Of a DNA stretch of 64,000 nucleotides, positions 22,440 through 34,393 are shown piece by piece (the stretch's first letter is position 1; each line of letters opens with the position of its first letter). The translations under genes were made by a program, and so were the position numbers. Origin of the DNA: Neoceratodus forsteri (lineage: Eukaryota; Chordata; Ceratodontiformes; Ceratodontidae); the NCBI GenBank assembly GCA_016271365.2, contig JADMNL010000023.1, positions 604,906,501 through 604,970,500 on the forward strand. The letters are read 5' to 3'. The notes below the pieces were generated by a model. It ran no database searches. It saw nothing but the letters and a program-made list of their open reading frames with translations, and was not told the DNA's origin.

Positions 22440-25400
22440 TTAGCCAGAGAGGAGGTGTCTCCTAGCAACAACAAAGAGTTTTTTGTGCTTGACCGGGGAG
22501 CTCATTACTCTAGTGCAATCCTCAAACACCGCTGACCAAAAGGGTACCAGCTTGGGAAATTGCCATACAACATGAAGAAGATGAGCTGGATTGTAATGGC
22601 AGCACCAGCACTGTGCCTGTTTAAGGAGCCCCATGGCATGCAGTTTGGCGGGTGTTCTGTGCCACCTCAGGAGGATTTTTAATTGTAAAACCTGGCTGTG
22701 AGCATCCCTATATCCAGTATGAGCTATTTTGAGGCAGTAGGACCAGATCTCTGGGGTGATAGTCATCTGAGGCTCTTGTTCCCAGTGCCTTCTACAGTTG
22801 CCATCACAATCCAGTTGGGAGTCCCTAAGGGTCCTGTATATATTGCATGCTAGCCCTTTTTGTTTACCAGGTAAATGGAGTCAGCTAAGCCATACCCATT
22901 TTTTTGTCTGATTCCCAAAGAGGCTGCAATGCATGGACAGCACTCTGAATCTGGAGGAACCTCCAAAAGTCCTGTTTGGGGAGGTCATACTTTTCCTGCA
23001 ATAGTGTAAAGGTCATAAGAATGTTTGAACTGGTAAGGAAAAAGGCCTCTGACCCTTTGGATGCCCTTGGCTATCCAAGAGGGCCACCAAATCAGATATC
23101 TTTTGATCAGTAGTTGTGGGTTATTCCATAGTGGGATGAATTCATAGGGTGAGTTCCAAGCAGGTTTAGGTGTGTGGGTAATGGACAAGCAGGTGTGCCA
23201 TACCCTAGCAGTTTCAAGCAAGATAGGAGAAAGGGCTTGTTTCAGGGAGGGGCATATACACAGGAGGGTCCACGGCCCTTTTGTGCCAACCAAGGTGGCC
23301 TCTAGTGTCACCCATAGAGGAGCAGGGGACTGGGATGTGTGAACCACTTGGTGGCCTGCACCATTCAATATGCCAAGTAGTAGTCTTGAAGCCACGGGAG
23401 GCAAAGGCCATTCTTGGACCAGTGAGCTCTTAGTCTTTGCCTACTACACCTGGCTGCCTTGCCTTCCCACAATAACTAGGAAATTAACTTGTCCAGCATC
23501 TGGAATAGCTTTTGAAGAGGCCTCAGTGGGATATTACAAAACAGATAGGATACCCTAGGGAGGAGAAACATCCTCACTGCTTCAATTTTACTCTTAAGAG
23601 AAAATCATAGTCTTATCATGCGCTGCATTTCTGCAGTTAAGGATGAGAAGAGTGGGTGAAAGTTGGCTTCCACCAACTCCCTCCATCTTGCAGTGATGGT
23701 TAACCCTAAGTAAGAAAAACCCTGAGGGGCCCATGCAATGGCAGTGCCTTGGAGACAATCTTTGGAGCATTCCAGGTTGAGGGGCAAGAACATAGTCTTT
23801 CTCTGGTTCATCTGGAGTCCTGAGAATGCTGCAAAGTCAGTCAGTACACTAACAATTTTGGGGAGTGAGAGTTGAAGATTTGTGAAAGTGAGGAGTAGGT
23901 CATCTGCATAAGAATTCACCAAGAATTCCTGTCCCTTTACCTGTATGCCCTGTATTCTCGGAGTCAACAAAAACCTTCTTGTCAGTGGGTCCATCACTAT
24001 CAATATGAGGAACAAGAGGAGGGATAAGGGGCAGCCCTGTCTCATGCCTCTCCTAAACTCAAAGGGGAGGAGATGTCCTTAATGGTGGGATCCTGGCAGT
24101 GGGGCATGATATAGGGTGGTGATCCACTGGTGGAAGTAGGGACCAAAGCCATACATTTCTAAGATTTTGTGGAGGTATGCCCATTCCACCGAGTCAAAGG
24201 CTTTAGTGAAGTGAACGCTAGTGCATCCATAGGTATGCGTGACTGAGCGCTAACCACTTTAGGTTGAGCAAGTCGCACTTGTCTGCACTCTGTCCTCCCT
24301 TTGCTGAAACCGACTTGTGAGGGGTGTATCACAAGGTGGAGACTTTCTGTCAGTCTGGTGGCTAGTGCTTTGGAGATTGGTCAGAAATTAACACAGTCAA
24401 GGGCTCAGCAGATTTTTTGGAAGTAATGTCACCATTGCCTCCTTCATTGAGGAGGAAGGGATCCATTACTGTATGATTCCTGCAGAGCATTCAATAGGGG
24501 CACAGAGATCTCATTCTCTAACATCTGATGTAGCTCTGCTGCCATTTCATCAAATGCTGGTGCCTTTCCCTAGTCAGCTGAGAGAGAGACAGTTTTACCT
24601 CGGATAAGGTGAGAGGGGCATCCAACTTCTGGGCTATCTCCTCAGGTAGCCAAGGCAGGGAGGCTGGCTCACAGAACCTTTTTAATGCCTCCTCAAATTT
24701 ATCAGAAAACATGGTGGACTTGGACTCATAGAGGCCATGATAGAACCACCTCATGACTCCATTAATACCTCTTGAGTCTGTGTCTATAGTACCTCTGTGG
24801 TCCCCCAGGGTATGGATGCAAGAAGACACCTGCTGCTTCCTCAAGTGATAGGCTAAGAGTTTACCCCCTTCCAAGAACTTATGCTTGGCTCTTAGCAGCT
24901 GACATTCAGCTTTTCACTGTAGCAGGGTATTGATCTTATATTTCAGCCCAAGATTTTGGGTAAGAGTAAGTGATCTTGGGAGCCATTAGTTTTAAATTTA
25001 GCTTCTAGAGTGGCCAATTGGGATTGCAACTGTAGGGCTTCTTCCCTTTAGGCTCTATTTTGGCAGCTGAGTAGGCTATGATGTGCTCTCTCAGAACAGC
25101 TTTGAAGGCCTCCCAAATAATACTTGCACTTGTCTCACACACAGAATTTTCTGCAAAGTAAGTTGCAGCTGCCTGTTTCATTTGGGAACAGAAGTTCTTA
25201 TCCCTCAGAAGTAAGGGGTTGCACCTCCATCTGGGGGATGAGGGATGGTCACCACGGGGAAAAAAGCTGCATGAGATGGGAGCATGGTCAGAGATTACCT
25301 GCTACCAATAGCTGTGTTTTGGATATTTTGTGCTGCTTTAAAATTGGCTAGCCAAAAGTCAATGCAGCCATGGGAGGGAAAGCAATTATAGTCCTGCCAG

Positions 25401-25955
25401 TTGATTTTCCCCACCAGGTGTTGACAAGACCCCAGTCCTCTTTTAACTTCTGAAGGTCTGCCCTAGCTTTGAGGTGAGAGTGTTGAGTCATTTTGACTTA
25501 TCAAGAAAGATGTCGTCAACTAGGTTAAAATCTCCACCAATGATAATGGGGAGATTGGAATCAGACTTAGTAAGCTGGGACAGTGCTTGGCTAACCTGAG
25601 GAAAAAAATCCATAGAGTCTGAGTTAGGCCCATATAGGTTTACTACCATCACCTTGTCCCCCATGTGAGCAAAGCGGATGGCCACCCAGCGCCCTGAGAG
25701 TCCAACTTGACTGCTTCCTCCATCCAGTGGCTTGATTTATGAGCTACAATTGCCACTCCCTGGATTCAGAATTGGCAGAACTAGCTACCACCCATCCTAC
25801 CCAGAGCTTCTGCAGCCATTGAACCGCTCGGGAGGTGAGATGTGTCTCTGGATCAGTGCAATGTCCACACATAAGGAATGGAGGTGCTGCAACACTTTGG
25901 TGCATTTTACAGAATGATTAAGGGCTTTTACATTCCAGGAGACCAAACTTCATCC
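22440..25955 (-). pseudogene. L1-type ORF2 (endonuclease, RT, C-terminal domain), broken
   Basis: Reading on the minus strand, the endonuclease starts near 25955 with SWNVKALNHSVK. It continues MAIRFAHMGDKVMVVNLYGP and IIIGGDFNLVDDIF (25690-25500), the metal-binding GGDFN being intact. The RT includes MRQGCPLSLLLFLI (about 24045), NSYADDLLLTFTN (about 23900; YADD intact), SGLQMNQRKTMFLPLN and FSYLGLTITA (23700). The C-terminal domain at 22766-22440 has RTPAKLHAMGLL, CWCCH, LLHVVWQFPKLVPFW, the usual L1 cysteine/histidine-containing end. Stops and frameshifts separate the blocks, so no functional protein is made. The active-site motifs survive better than in the plus-strand L1 at 9.5 kb, which hints at a younger insertion; this is inference. 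Confidence 0.8.
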
Positions 25956-27414
25956 CTACTGAGAGGTGATGGCTATACCTGGGCCCTTTTGTTACCTGTA
26001 TCTGTAGCAATCTCCTAATGATGGAAAGGTTTGTTATAGGAGTCTGAGTCGAGGCTACTGCTGAGAATATCAAAGAAGCAAAAGAAAAGTTAGCTTCACA
26101 ATCTACACGATTCACTATAGTAATTCTAGTCCTGAGCAAGTTGAGCTTGAACCTAAACTATAACTAAAGAGCAGGAAGGAAAAGTTCAGAGCCCTGGAGA
26201 GGACCCTCTTAGCTCATGAACTGGGCAGCTTTGAGAGTCTCATGCAGTTAAGATTAAAGATGATTACCAAGGCGTATGGGTGAGATGGGGGTGAAGTGCA
26301 AAACTTCACCAAGAGGGAGCCTCCGGAAGTGTATAAGGTGCATCACAACAACAGGTAACAGGAGTAACTTATGCTACCAAATGCTCCAAGTGTGATACAC
26401 ACTAAAGACACCGAGATTAAATTGCGAGAAACCGGGATTAATATTGTCAGTTTAAGCTGTGATCCACGAAGTCCAATTGGGAGTAGGAAGAATCTAAAGT
26501 CATTTTCTGACCCACCCTGCCCTGAAGTTAGTCACCCTGTTAAGGTGATCCAGCTGAATAATAGAATACTATGGGGTGTAGAGGGTATTAGAGAGAAGAG
26601 AGCGATCCTCCCAAGGAAAACCAACCATTATGTTCAGAAAGGGAATTGTAATTTAGAAAGTGCACCAAACCACAAGCAAACTTTAAATGCATAAAATTGT
26701 GCACAAAGACGTCTATATATATAAGACCATAGCTACACATAATCTTGAAGGAACTCATTAACCATAAAGTGGTAGATTTATGACCCGAAGAAAAGTGATT
26801 GGATCGTGTCTCCAGGAAAGGGGATAAATCAATACACTTGTCAGCTCTCAAGGCACTGAAATGGAGGCACAGTGCAGAAAAAAATAAATAAATAAAGGGG
26901 AAGGGGGAGGAGATATCGAAAGGGCAAGCTGTTGGGGGAGGGGACCCCTATGTAAGTGGTGTGCCTGCCATGGTGCTGGGGGGGCTGATCCATGCCGCAT
27001 AGATCCAGCAGATGCAGCTCCGCTGACCCCGGTCCTTTTATAGGCGAGGTGCATTCCTCTTCAAAGCAGGGTGGGAGAAGTGTCTGCCTCTCTATGAGAG
27101 ATTGACTTGACTTCCATCTGGAGGGGAGAGGGACTTTGGGACAAGTCACATGCTTGTTTAGTAGACCATGCTTGCAATAGGGGATGCCTTGGGGTGCAGG
27201 ACCCCACAGGAAGGGGGTGATGACAGATCAACACTGCACCCAGCCCTACCATAGCATGGGGGTAATTCATCCTAGTCTCTTAAGGGAGGGAGGAAGAAAG
27301 ACCCACATTGTTACAACAGACCTATCATGCATTAGTCCAACATATCCCCATGAAAAATGACAAAGCAAGATCACTTAGCTTAGTTAGAATAATGCAAAGT
27401 CCAGGCTGACCTGG

Positions 27415-28680
27415 TTAGCCGTCCACTGTTAGTTGAGGTTGAGGGGGATGTTCAGCTTTCATAGGAGGAGATCTTGCTGCCACTGCAGCAAAGGTCTTCA
27501 GACCAGGTTTCACCAGACCCTGATTAGCCTCTGGGAAGTCATCAGAAGCTGGTGCTTCAGAATGCTTTTGGGACTCCTCAGCCCAGTCCATTGGAGTGGC
27601 CGTGTCCATGAAGTCAGAGTTTTCTCCTGCAGGGTTATCTTTCTGTTCATCCTCACTAAAAGAGTCTTCCCAGGGCAGCTTGGCCGGTGGAGATACAGGA
27701 AGGTCAGACATTTATTATTGCTGCACTGCTGACTCCGGGACCAATGCCTGGGCCTCTGTATGGGTGGAGGGGTGGCGTTCTCTTCTAACACGGTCCTCTC
27801 AGTCCTCAGAACTAGTTTTTGGGGCACCATTGAATCTCAGGGTGATTGAGCCAAGAGTTGTCTGCCATCAGGCCCTGCATCAGGGTAAGGAAGGACAGAC
27901 CAGTCTGCACATGTTTATGGTCCCTCTGACTCCATTTCCCCCTTGGTGTTCCTTCTCCTGGGTGCAAGCTCATCAGGAACCCAGAGCTTTCTGGGAGATG
28001 TGGTCCCTATAGATATCCATGGCCAGTGCTGATGCAGCCAATTCACAACATCTTGGGGCAAGTATGCGAGGAGCTCCTTACCATCTTTAGACATGTGGAG
28101 AGAGGTCAGCTTTCTAAAGAGGTATTTAAAGTTGTTGTCCTTTAGAAACTTTTTAATGGCTGTACAGGCCTTCCTTTTTTCTTCCACTTGATGAGAATAG
28201 TCTCTATAAAAGGAGATGAGAGATCCCTCTGGTTCATATCTCCCAAGTCTTGAGCCACTTTTAGGACTTGCTTCTTTACTGACTATCTCATCAGCTAGGC
28301 AATGATCAACCTTGGGGGGATCCTGAGGCCTACCCTACCGCCAAGCATGTGCACCCTCTCCACATGCACCAGTCCCCCCCCATCTTCCTAGTAATCTTGG
28401 GATGAGGTCGTTGGGGAACCTCTCCTGTTGGGACCTTCAGTCTCTAGGGATGCCCAACATTCTGATGTTGTTCTGTGACCCCAGTCTCCTGATCCTCAGC
28501 TCTTTCCCACAGTTTGTGTAATTTATGTAATTTGAGCTCATGCTCCTGGAGTTTCTGCCAAATTTTCTGCTGCTGGATATCTAAGTCCTTTGTGCACTAT
28601 TCCACCATATTAATGTGGTCCTCCAGCCAATGAACATCAGCCACATTACCAGCAAGTGCCACACTAATGCTGTCTACTCA
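27415..28680 (-). pseudogene. L1-type ORF1 (coiled coil and RNA-binding domain), broken
   Basis: On the minus strand, about 28640-28480 encodes a charged heptad-like stretch (IQQQKIWQKLQEHELKLHKL), consistent with the trimerising coiled coil of L1 ORF1p. It is followed by a block like NVGHP, where the family has RRNNLRFLGIPE. The 28187-27915 frame reads EEKRKACTAIKKFLKDNNFK, GKELLAYLPQDVVNWL and GTTSPRKLW, resembling the ORF1p C-terminal domain (LRVxxxGKxxxFxxPxDVxxWL). A proline- and serine-rich tail reads through 27711-27415. ORF1p binds the element RNA as a chaperone. There are several stops and at least one frameshift. The domain calls are by resemblance only. Confidence 0.6.
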
Positions 28681-28700
28681 CACTAGCAGGGTCTCCTACC

Positions 28701-29329
28701 ATCTTAGTGATATAGGAGAGGAGTCTACAGGAGTCGAGGTGCCCAGTGAACACAAATCATTTACATTAAGGCAGAGGTCTGTTCAGGGAAGCCATAGTCT
28801 GGGTTTGTACAAACAGAAACTTAGATCAAAGAGTCCAGCTAATCTTAAATGATCCCAAAGTCACAGTATGGAAGGGAGAAAAGGGGAGTTCCTTCTGATG
28901 TGTTGAATTCAAAGCTGTTTAATTATCAGGGTATCCTGTGCAAATGCCATGTGACCCTAATGCAGCCTACCGGTCACAGCTGCTCTTCAGCCCATGTAGT
29001 CATTACTACAGATTGCGAACCTCAAATCACTTCTTTAGTTCCTTGGGTGAAGCTGATTGTGCACTTTGCTTACATACTGTGGTGGTGGTTATAACCCTCA
29101 AAACATTACATTAAAAGCACCTGATAAACACAGATCACATAGTGAAAACCAAGCAGTTGAATCCAGGGAGGGTCGGAGCAGATTTTTAAGCTGCCATCTT
29201 GCCAGCATCCAGACCAATACCCCCCCCATCTTCTACTTTGTTAATGGCACAATTGCACCATTTAGCCTTAGGATCAGACTGTTATGTATTGCTTTTAAGA
29301 CATTACTAGAGAAAAACTCCAGTCTGCAC
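28701..29329. other. Unassigned junction between two minus-strand LINEs
   Basis: Lies between the L1-type ORF1 (left) and the LINE-X 3' part (right). It may contain the L1 5' UTR and the LINE-X 3' UTR. 29220-29226 is a C-run. No motif distinguishes these options. Confidence 0.4.
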
Positions 29330-30179
29330 CTTGCATAGTTAATTCTTAATTCAGGTTATATGAGTGCATCCAAGTAATGATGATACACATGCCTTACATC
29401 ATTATTTACTACCAATTGGGAACTTTGTAGTGAAGATATGATCTCACAATCTGTATTGTTAAAATAGTTTGGGATTTTCCAAGTACAACAATGCTTGTAT
29501 TTCAAGTTGATCATAATGCCCTTGTCTAAGTATTTTTGTAGATACTGTAGCCTAAAATTACATAGAATGTTCTCCAGATATTTGAGCCAATTGGACTGCT
29601 TGCAACCCCTGTCTTTCCAGCTCATTTTCTCCATAAAGCATGCATACTAGAGCCTGTGCAGGCCCATTCTGGTAATACTTATCCAATAACTACCACATCT
29701 GGCTATCGAAAAAGCTGTAAGAATGGTGCAACCAAGTTCCTCCTTATTAAAGATGCAGATACTGAGTTTCCAATTCCTAAGGCTAAATGAAGCATTTTGT
29801 TAAGAGGGGTCCAGAGTTTTTAAATTTCCATATTCCCATATTTCACTAAGATATAGTGCTTGCAGAATGTATTTAGCCTGAATAGCTTTCAGTAAGGGCC
29901 TAACTGAATTGCCCCATATTTAACATTAAGTCTCTGAAGTGCACCAGCAGTCTGTTTTAGTTTTAAAGATTGTTTTTTTTTATGCTGTTCCCAGTGTCCA
30001 TTATTTTAAAAAAGTTAAGCCTAGGAAGAATTAAGATCTGACCGCCATTATCTTTTTCGCCCTATTTGCCATATTTTTTTGATATTCTTTGAGCCAAAGA
30101 TCACCACCTGGCTTTTTTTTCATGTATATGCAGGCAATGAGTCAAAGCATATTCATTTAATAAATGTAACTTTTTTGTA

Positions 30180-31144
30180 ACCCCAATTGTGTTAAAGCAA
30201 TGATGGCCAGGTCGTCAGCATAGGTTAATGCTGGGTATTGTCTAGTGCCAATCAAAGGGGAATCAGTCTGAGAATTAAGCAACTGTACAAGTAATTGGTC
30301 TATATAAATACAGAACGGACCTGCCTAACTCCTTTGTTTGTGTAAATTTTTGCTGAAAGGTGTCCCTGAGTACCGGTTCTTATATGGGCCCATGTATTCG
30401 TATATATGCCTCTGATAATACTGATTAATTCTGGTAGAAAACCCTTTTGTGTCATGCTGTGCCCTAATTTGTCTCTTCATATGTTATCAAATGCAGTGCT
30501 GAAATTGATAAAAGCAACATATAACTTTTGCTTTCTTAAAAGGACATATTTCTCTCTAAAATGGGAAAGTACAAAACAGTTATCAGAGGTGCTATTCCAC
30601 TTGAGAACACCAGCTTGAAATTCTGACACTTTGCCCAAATTGACCAACTGTTCCATAAATCTTTCAAGGAGGATTTTAGAGAAAATTTACAACTTATATC
30701 CATTAATGAAAAGAGTCTATACATCTCTGGGTAGGTCCTCTTGTCCTTTCTGAAAATAAATACAATAAGTGCACCTTTCCAGCATATAGGACAATTTCCA
30801 CATAGTATGCAAAGTTTAAAGAAGGGGAGCAAAATTAAAGCCCAAAGAGATGGAGTGCTGAGAAATACCTCTGCTGGGATTTGGTCGGGGCATAGCACTT
30901 TATTCTGTTTTAAGCCTGCTATTGATAAATAGACTTCCTGCCATGACATAGGTCTAAACAGGGACCTGTTTGTTTCAGCCTCCCATTTATTCTGTGAGTT
31001 AGGATTAAAGAAGAGGTTAGTACAATGGTTTAACCAATGTTCTACTGGAATAAATGTATCTAACTGCTTTTTACTATTATTAGTACCCTTGGCTATAAGC
31101 AGCCAAAAAGATTGTTGAGCGTTGTTTCTTATTGCAAGAAGCAT
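30180..31144 (-). pseudogene. LINE-X reverse transcriptase, broken
   Basis: The 202-aa frame 30536-31144 covers the N-terminal RT: FWLLIAKGTNNSKKQLDTFI, CPDQIPAEVFLS, WKGALIVFIFRKDKRTYPEM (usually IVPIFKKGDRxxPENYRPISLMD). After a frameshift it continues KQKLYVAFINFSTAFDNI (about 30510-30460; motif A Asp changed to Asn), NKGVRQ (about 30340) and LTYADDLAIIALTQLGLQ (about 30230-30180). The motif A Asp-to-Asn change plus stops mean it cannot be catalytic. It matches the plus-strand copy at 50154-50702. Confidence 0.75.
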
Positions 31145-31970
31145 ATTCTCCTACTGTCTTTTCTGGTAGGCCCTGCACTTAACCAGAAGAACATTTTTGT
31201 AGGAGTTTCTAGACTCATTTAATTCTTTGAATGCTCTTCTTTTCTTAGTATCTTTGCTTTCCTGCAGGCGCTTAAAGCTTGTTTTCATTTGAGACATTCA
31301 TTGTCAAACCAGGTCACAGGGCACCATGACCATGGATAATACTTTGTTGACCATCATTGCCTTTCTAATTTTTTCCATACACATCAGTATTACTGTATTT
31401 ATTTGATCTAACATAAGTTCACCCATAGGAACAGCCTCTATATCTCTGATGGCCTGTTCTACAATTGGCAGGACCATCTCAATATTGCTTGACATCCACT
31501 TAATTTTGGCTTGATTCTGTATCTCAAAACCACTCATTTCTACCTTTCTACTGATGAGGATAGAACCCCATTTCAGGGATAAGTGTGAGTGATCACTCTC
31601 ACCTCTTGTTGAAATTACCAGAGAAGATCACATTTCCATGCTACCATTCCAAAATAAAAAGTCAAGTGTTACTACACCAATGGAATTACTGTATGTAAAA
31701 TTCCCTTTCATATCTCCTTTCATTCTTCCATTCAAGGGAGCCAGATTTTGTGCTGAAAGATTGCCTAAACTTTTTTTTTCACCAGAAACATTAGTTTTTG
31801 TATCTAAGGCTGATCTGACAAAAGTATTAGTATTATTATGAACCCAGTTAAGTATCTCACCATCCATATAGCTGTCATAATTGCCTAAATGGGAATTACA
31901 ATCCCCACAGAGCAAAATATTATCACACCCTGCCATTGCCCAATTATAACATAGGAGGTTTTCTAATTTT

Positions 31971-31973
<3 letters not shown>

Positions 31974-32008
<35 letters not shown>
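31974..32008. repeat. (TA)n microsatellite at the LINE-Y 3' end
   Basis: About 17 TA repeats adjoin the (AAATA)-like tail of LINE-Y. Expansion of a LINE 3' tail into a microsatellite is a likely origin. Confidence 0.9.
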
Positions 32009-32012
<4 letters not shown>

Positions 32013-32489
32013 TAATTTATTTATTTAATTCTTCAGGAAAAGACCTTGGAGCAAAATGCTGTTTTTCAAGGTTCCACATCAGGACAGGTACATTTTGCAA
32101 TACAACATAACACAACAGATATGACCTGTCAAGGTTAAACATGGCTGAAGGAACAATAAGGATGGTATAGTAATACTATACATCTGGTTATAAAGTGCAA
32201 AGCAGGAAGAACATGCTGTTAGGAGATTGGAGAATTGGCAGGAGGGAGAGTTTGGAGAAGTGGTAGAAGGGAGTGATATAGTTGAGAAACTTGGTAGTCA
32301 GGTAATTCCTTGGGGCCCAGGATGCATTTATTCATGTTAATAATCCACGGGGTAGGGCTGCCAACATCAGGCATTGTCACGGAAAAAAGAGGGAGAAGAG
32401 GATGGAGGGGAGGTTGTAGGAGTTGAATGTCATTTAGAGGAGTGGCAAGAGTTGCCAGAAGGTATCTCTGAGGGGATTAGGAATCATCT

Positions 32490-32665
32490 ACCAGGATTAC
32501 CTGGTGACATCCAGCAGACCAGACCTGGGTTTGAATCCCACAGCTTCCACTTGCATACTGTGTGACCCTGAGCAAGTCACTTAACCTCCTTGTGCTCCCA
32601 GGTCACTCCTGTAAAAAAGCTTTCAGCTTAGTGTGCTATACCTGGTTAAACAACTAAAATAAAAT
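32490..32665 (+). repeat. MIR-like tRNA-derived SINE
   Basis: Contains a B-box-like 'gggtttgaatccc' (32527-32539), then 'cttgcatactgtgtgaccct', 'gagcaagtcacttaacctcc' and 'ttgtgctcccagg', the MIR core order. It ends 'ctggttaaacaactaaaata' followed by an AAATA tail. The A box is weak, so the head is partly lost. It sits in the LINE-Y 3' UTR and is the youngest of three nested layers here, if order is read from interruption. Confidence 0.8.
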
Positions 32666-33545
32666 AAATAAAATTACCTACAGGTGCAGGTGGAGGCATC
32701 AGAGAGGTGCTGCTTCAGCAATAGTTTAAATGCTGAGATGAAGGTGTTGCTAGTGATGTGGGTGGGAGTCTCATTTAGTCATTGGGATGCTCTATAGGCA
32801 AAGGACCTTTGTCCCATAGAGGTTCTCCTGAAAGGGATGGCTAGAGAGTTTCTGGTCACACCCCTGGTGTGGTAAGAGGTGAAGGTAGTCTGTAACATGG
32901 GTTTGAGAAAGGGGAGAAGCTTTCTCTAGCAGGAGCTTCTTGCCCAGAAGGCACATCTGGTACTTTATCCTGCTATTGAGGTTCAGCCACTTGGTTTGTT
33001 CACAGAGTGAACATGTGTGAAAGCTATTGTAAGCTCTCAAGGCTAGTCTACATGCCTTATTGAGGGCTATCGTGATACGCTTAAGTGCTATATCTGATGC
33101 AGCCCCATAGACTACCATGCCATAGTCAATATAAAATTATGCCATATATTATATTATTTGCCATATAAAATTATGGTAGTATTTAGAGCTGCTTGGGGGG
33201 ACATAAACATTTAACAAGCAGCATGAAAATGCAACAGTTAGTAGTAAGAAAGATTGTGAAAATGTAGAGCTAATTAAGGGAAAATTTGTCAAATTATTCC
33301 CAATTTTGACCCAGGTAATCAGGCCACCTGACACCCTACCTGCTTTGCCTATTTTATTTCCAGGCACTTGGTAACAGGTGTATCCATTCAGGGAAATGAC
33401 CAAATTTCCAAGTGCTAGGTTTCCTGTAAACAAATTATGTGATGCTCCTGAACAGAGTTCTTCCAGTATGCATCTGCAAATTTAGTAATTGTACCAGAAA
33501 TATTCCATGAGAGCAAGGCCCACTTTTGTTTGACTCCTTGGAAAT

Positions 33546-34393
33546 GCTTACCAATCACAGTCACCTCTGATTCTAGTCATGCCTCTATAGTGGACAGGCT
33601 TGAATATCTAGTATTAGTTGAGACATTAAAAAATTACTTGATGATCTAAGTAATTTGATGCCCCGGGTTTATTTATAAAATCCTCCTTAGTAGGGGATTA
33701 TTAGTTCCCAGGACCTCCCACTCAACAACATAAATGCTGACCCTATCTAATGTGTCTGTACAAGCTAGGAGTTTATTTTTTACCTCCTCAGATGTGATAA
33801 CTGTTTGGCCATTTGCACTCTCTAGTCCGTGGTGAATTACCACCCTGTAGGGGTACCAAAGGCAAGGGACCCAAGAAGCGGGTTCCACCCCAAGAGGTGC
33901 CATAGAAAAGATCCGCTTGGCTAAAGGTACATTAACAAGCATTTGTCAATGCCGAATGTTTGCTTACTGGCATTGGCAGTGGTAGTGTAGAAGTTACAGA
34001 GCTACGAATAGGAATGGCAGTGAAGTATTGAACTGAAGCCAACCCCACCACCACCCTGCAGAGAGTGACAGGCATCGGGTGTGCATTGGGTCATCAGGGC
34101 ATAACGGCCATGCTATTTCACTCACACCCCTACCTGCAGAGACTGGACAAGTGTGGACGTGTTCCTTGGGGGTCTTTGGCTTTATGTGCACCCCATTTCA
34201 TTAGGGAAATATGGTGAAATGGGTGTGATATAGGAGAATGGGGTGAAGTTTGGGGCCTAAGAGCCCAAGGCATACCTCGATGCCTCTCAGTGACTGCAGG
34301 TGTGGAATAATCAAGCATCACAGGCAAGAATCCCAAGTCACAGCCCTGATTCCTGTCATTCTCTATAGGGTTGGGCAATTTAGTTGAAAAGCC
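33546..34393. other. Region upstream of LINE-X ORF2, with a dispersed repeat
   Basis: 33546-33780 on the minus strand reads KNKLLACTDTLDRVSIYVVE, which aligns loosely with the sequence just upstream of the plus-strand LINE-X endonuclease (CILNKADKLDNLGLHIILP near 48320). It is probably LINE-X coding or ORF1-end sequence. 33795-33945 matches 37435-37585 at DNA level and, on the minus strand, in frame (APLGVEP and GLESANGQTVIT against APLGMEP and GIESVNGQTVIT). 33960-34393 holds no recognised element. Confidence 0.5.

Larger units (their letters stand above)
21850..28700 (-). mobile_element. Long L1-type LINE (ORF1 and ORF2 remnants)
   Basis: Two decayed reading regions lie in L1 order on the minus strand: ORF1 at about 28680-27415 and ORF2 at about 25955-22440, followed by a 3' UTR reaching the LINE-X fragment near 21850. 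At about 6.8 kb it is the most complete LINE in the window. The ~1.4-kb gap between the recognised ends of ORF1 and ORF2 (25955-27415) is longer than a usual L1 spacer and includes sequence I cannot assign, such as the plus-strand 107-aa frame at 26371-26694, so an insertion there is likely. Confidence 0.8.
31972..33145 (-). mobile_element. LINE-Y, 5'-truncated, nested inside LINE-X
   Basis: On the minus strand, the 108-aa frame 33118-32792 reads MVVYGAASDIALKRITIAL, then NKACRLALRAY, SFHTCSLCEQTKWLNLNSRI and KYQMCLLGKKL, the end of a CR1-superfamily-like ORF2. A 3' UTR of about 750 bp follows and ends in a tail at 32010-32040 ((AAATA)-like) that runs into a (TA)n tract. The near-terminal block 32040-32080 can fold (see findings). 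LINE-X reads on both sides of it, so LINE-Y arrived later. A 'atataaaattatg' duplicate at 33130-33142 and 33163-33175 sits at its 5' edge. A SINE lies inside its 3' UTR. The family may match the RT piece at 62.4-63.1 kb, but they do not overlap. Confidence 0.65.
29330..33545 (-). mobile_element. LINE-X (unassigned non-LTR family), copy 1, split by a nested insertion
   Basis: On the minus strand the endonuclease starts near 33535 (WALLSWNISGTITKFADAYW), passes HHIICLQE and LLNVYVPPSSSKYY, and stops at about 33149. It resumes at 31970-31628 with CDNILLCGDCNSHLGNYDSY and GNFTYSNSIGVVTLDFL. The text between (31972-33145) is another LINE inserted inside it. A linker with TWFDNECLK (about 31300) precedes the RT. 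The C-terminal part runs to about 29330. The plus-strand element at 48.5-53.7 kb has the same domain text (SWNIAG, LCLQETWHT, CYVPP, SWFDKDCQRRK, GVRQGN, YADD). I cannot name the clade; Vingi/Ingi-like or another jockey-type group are options. It is inactive. Confidence 0.75.
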
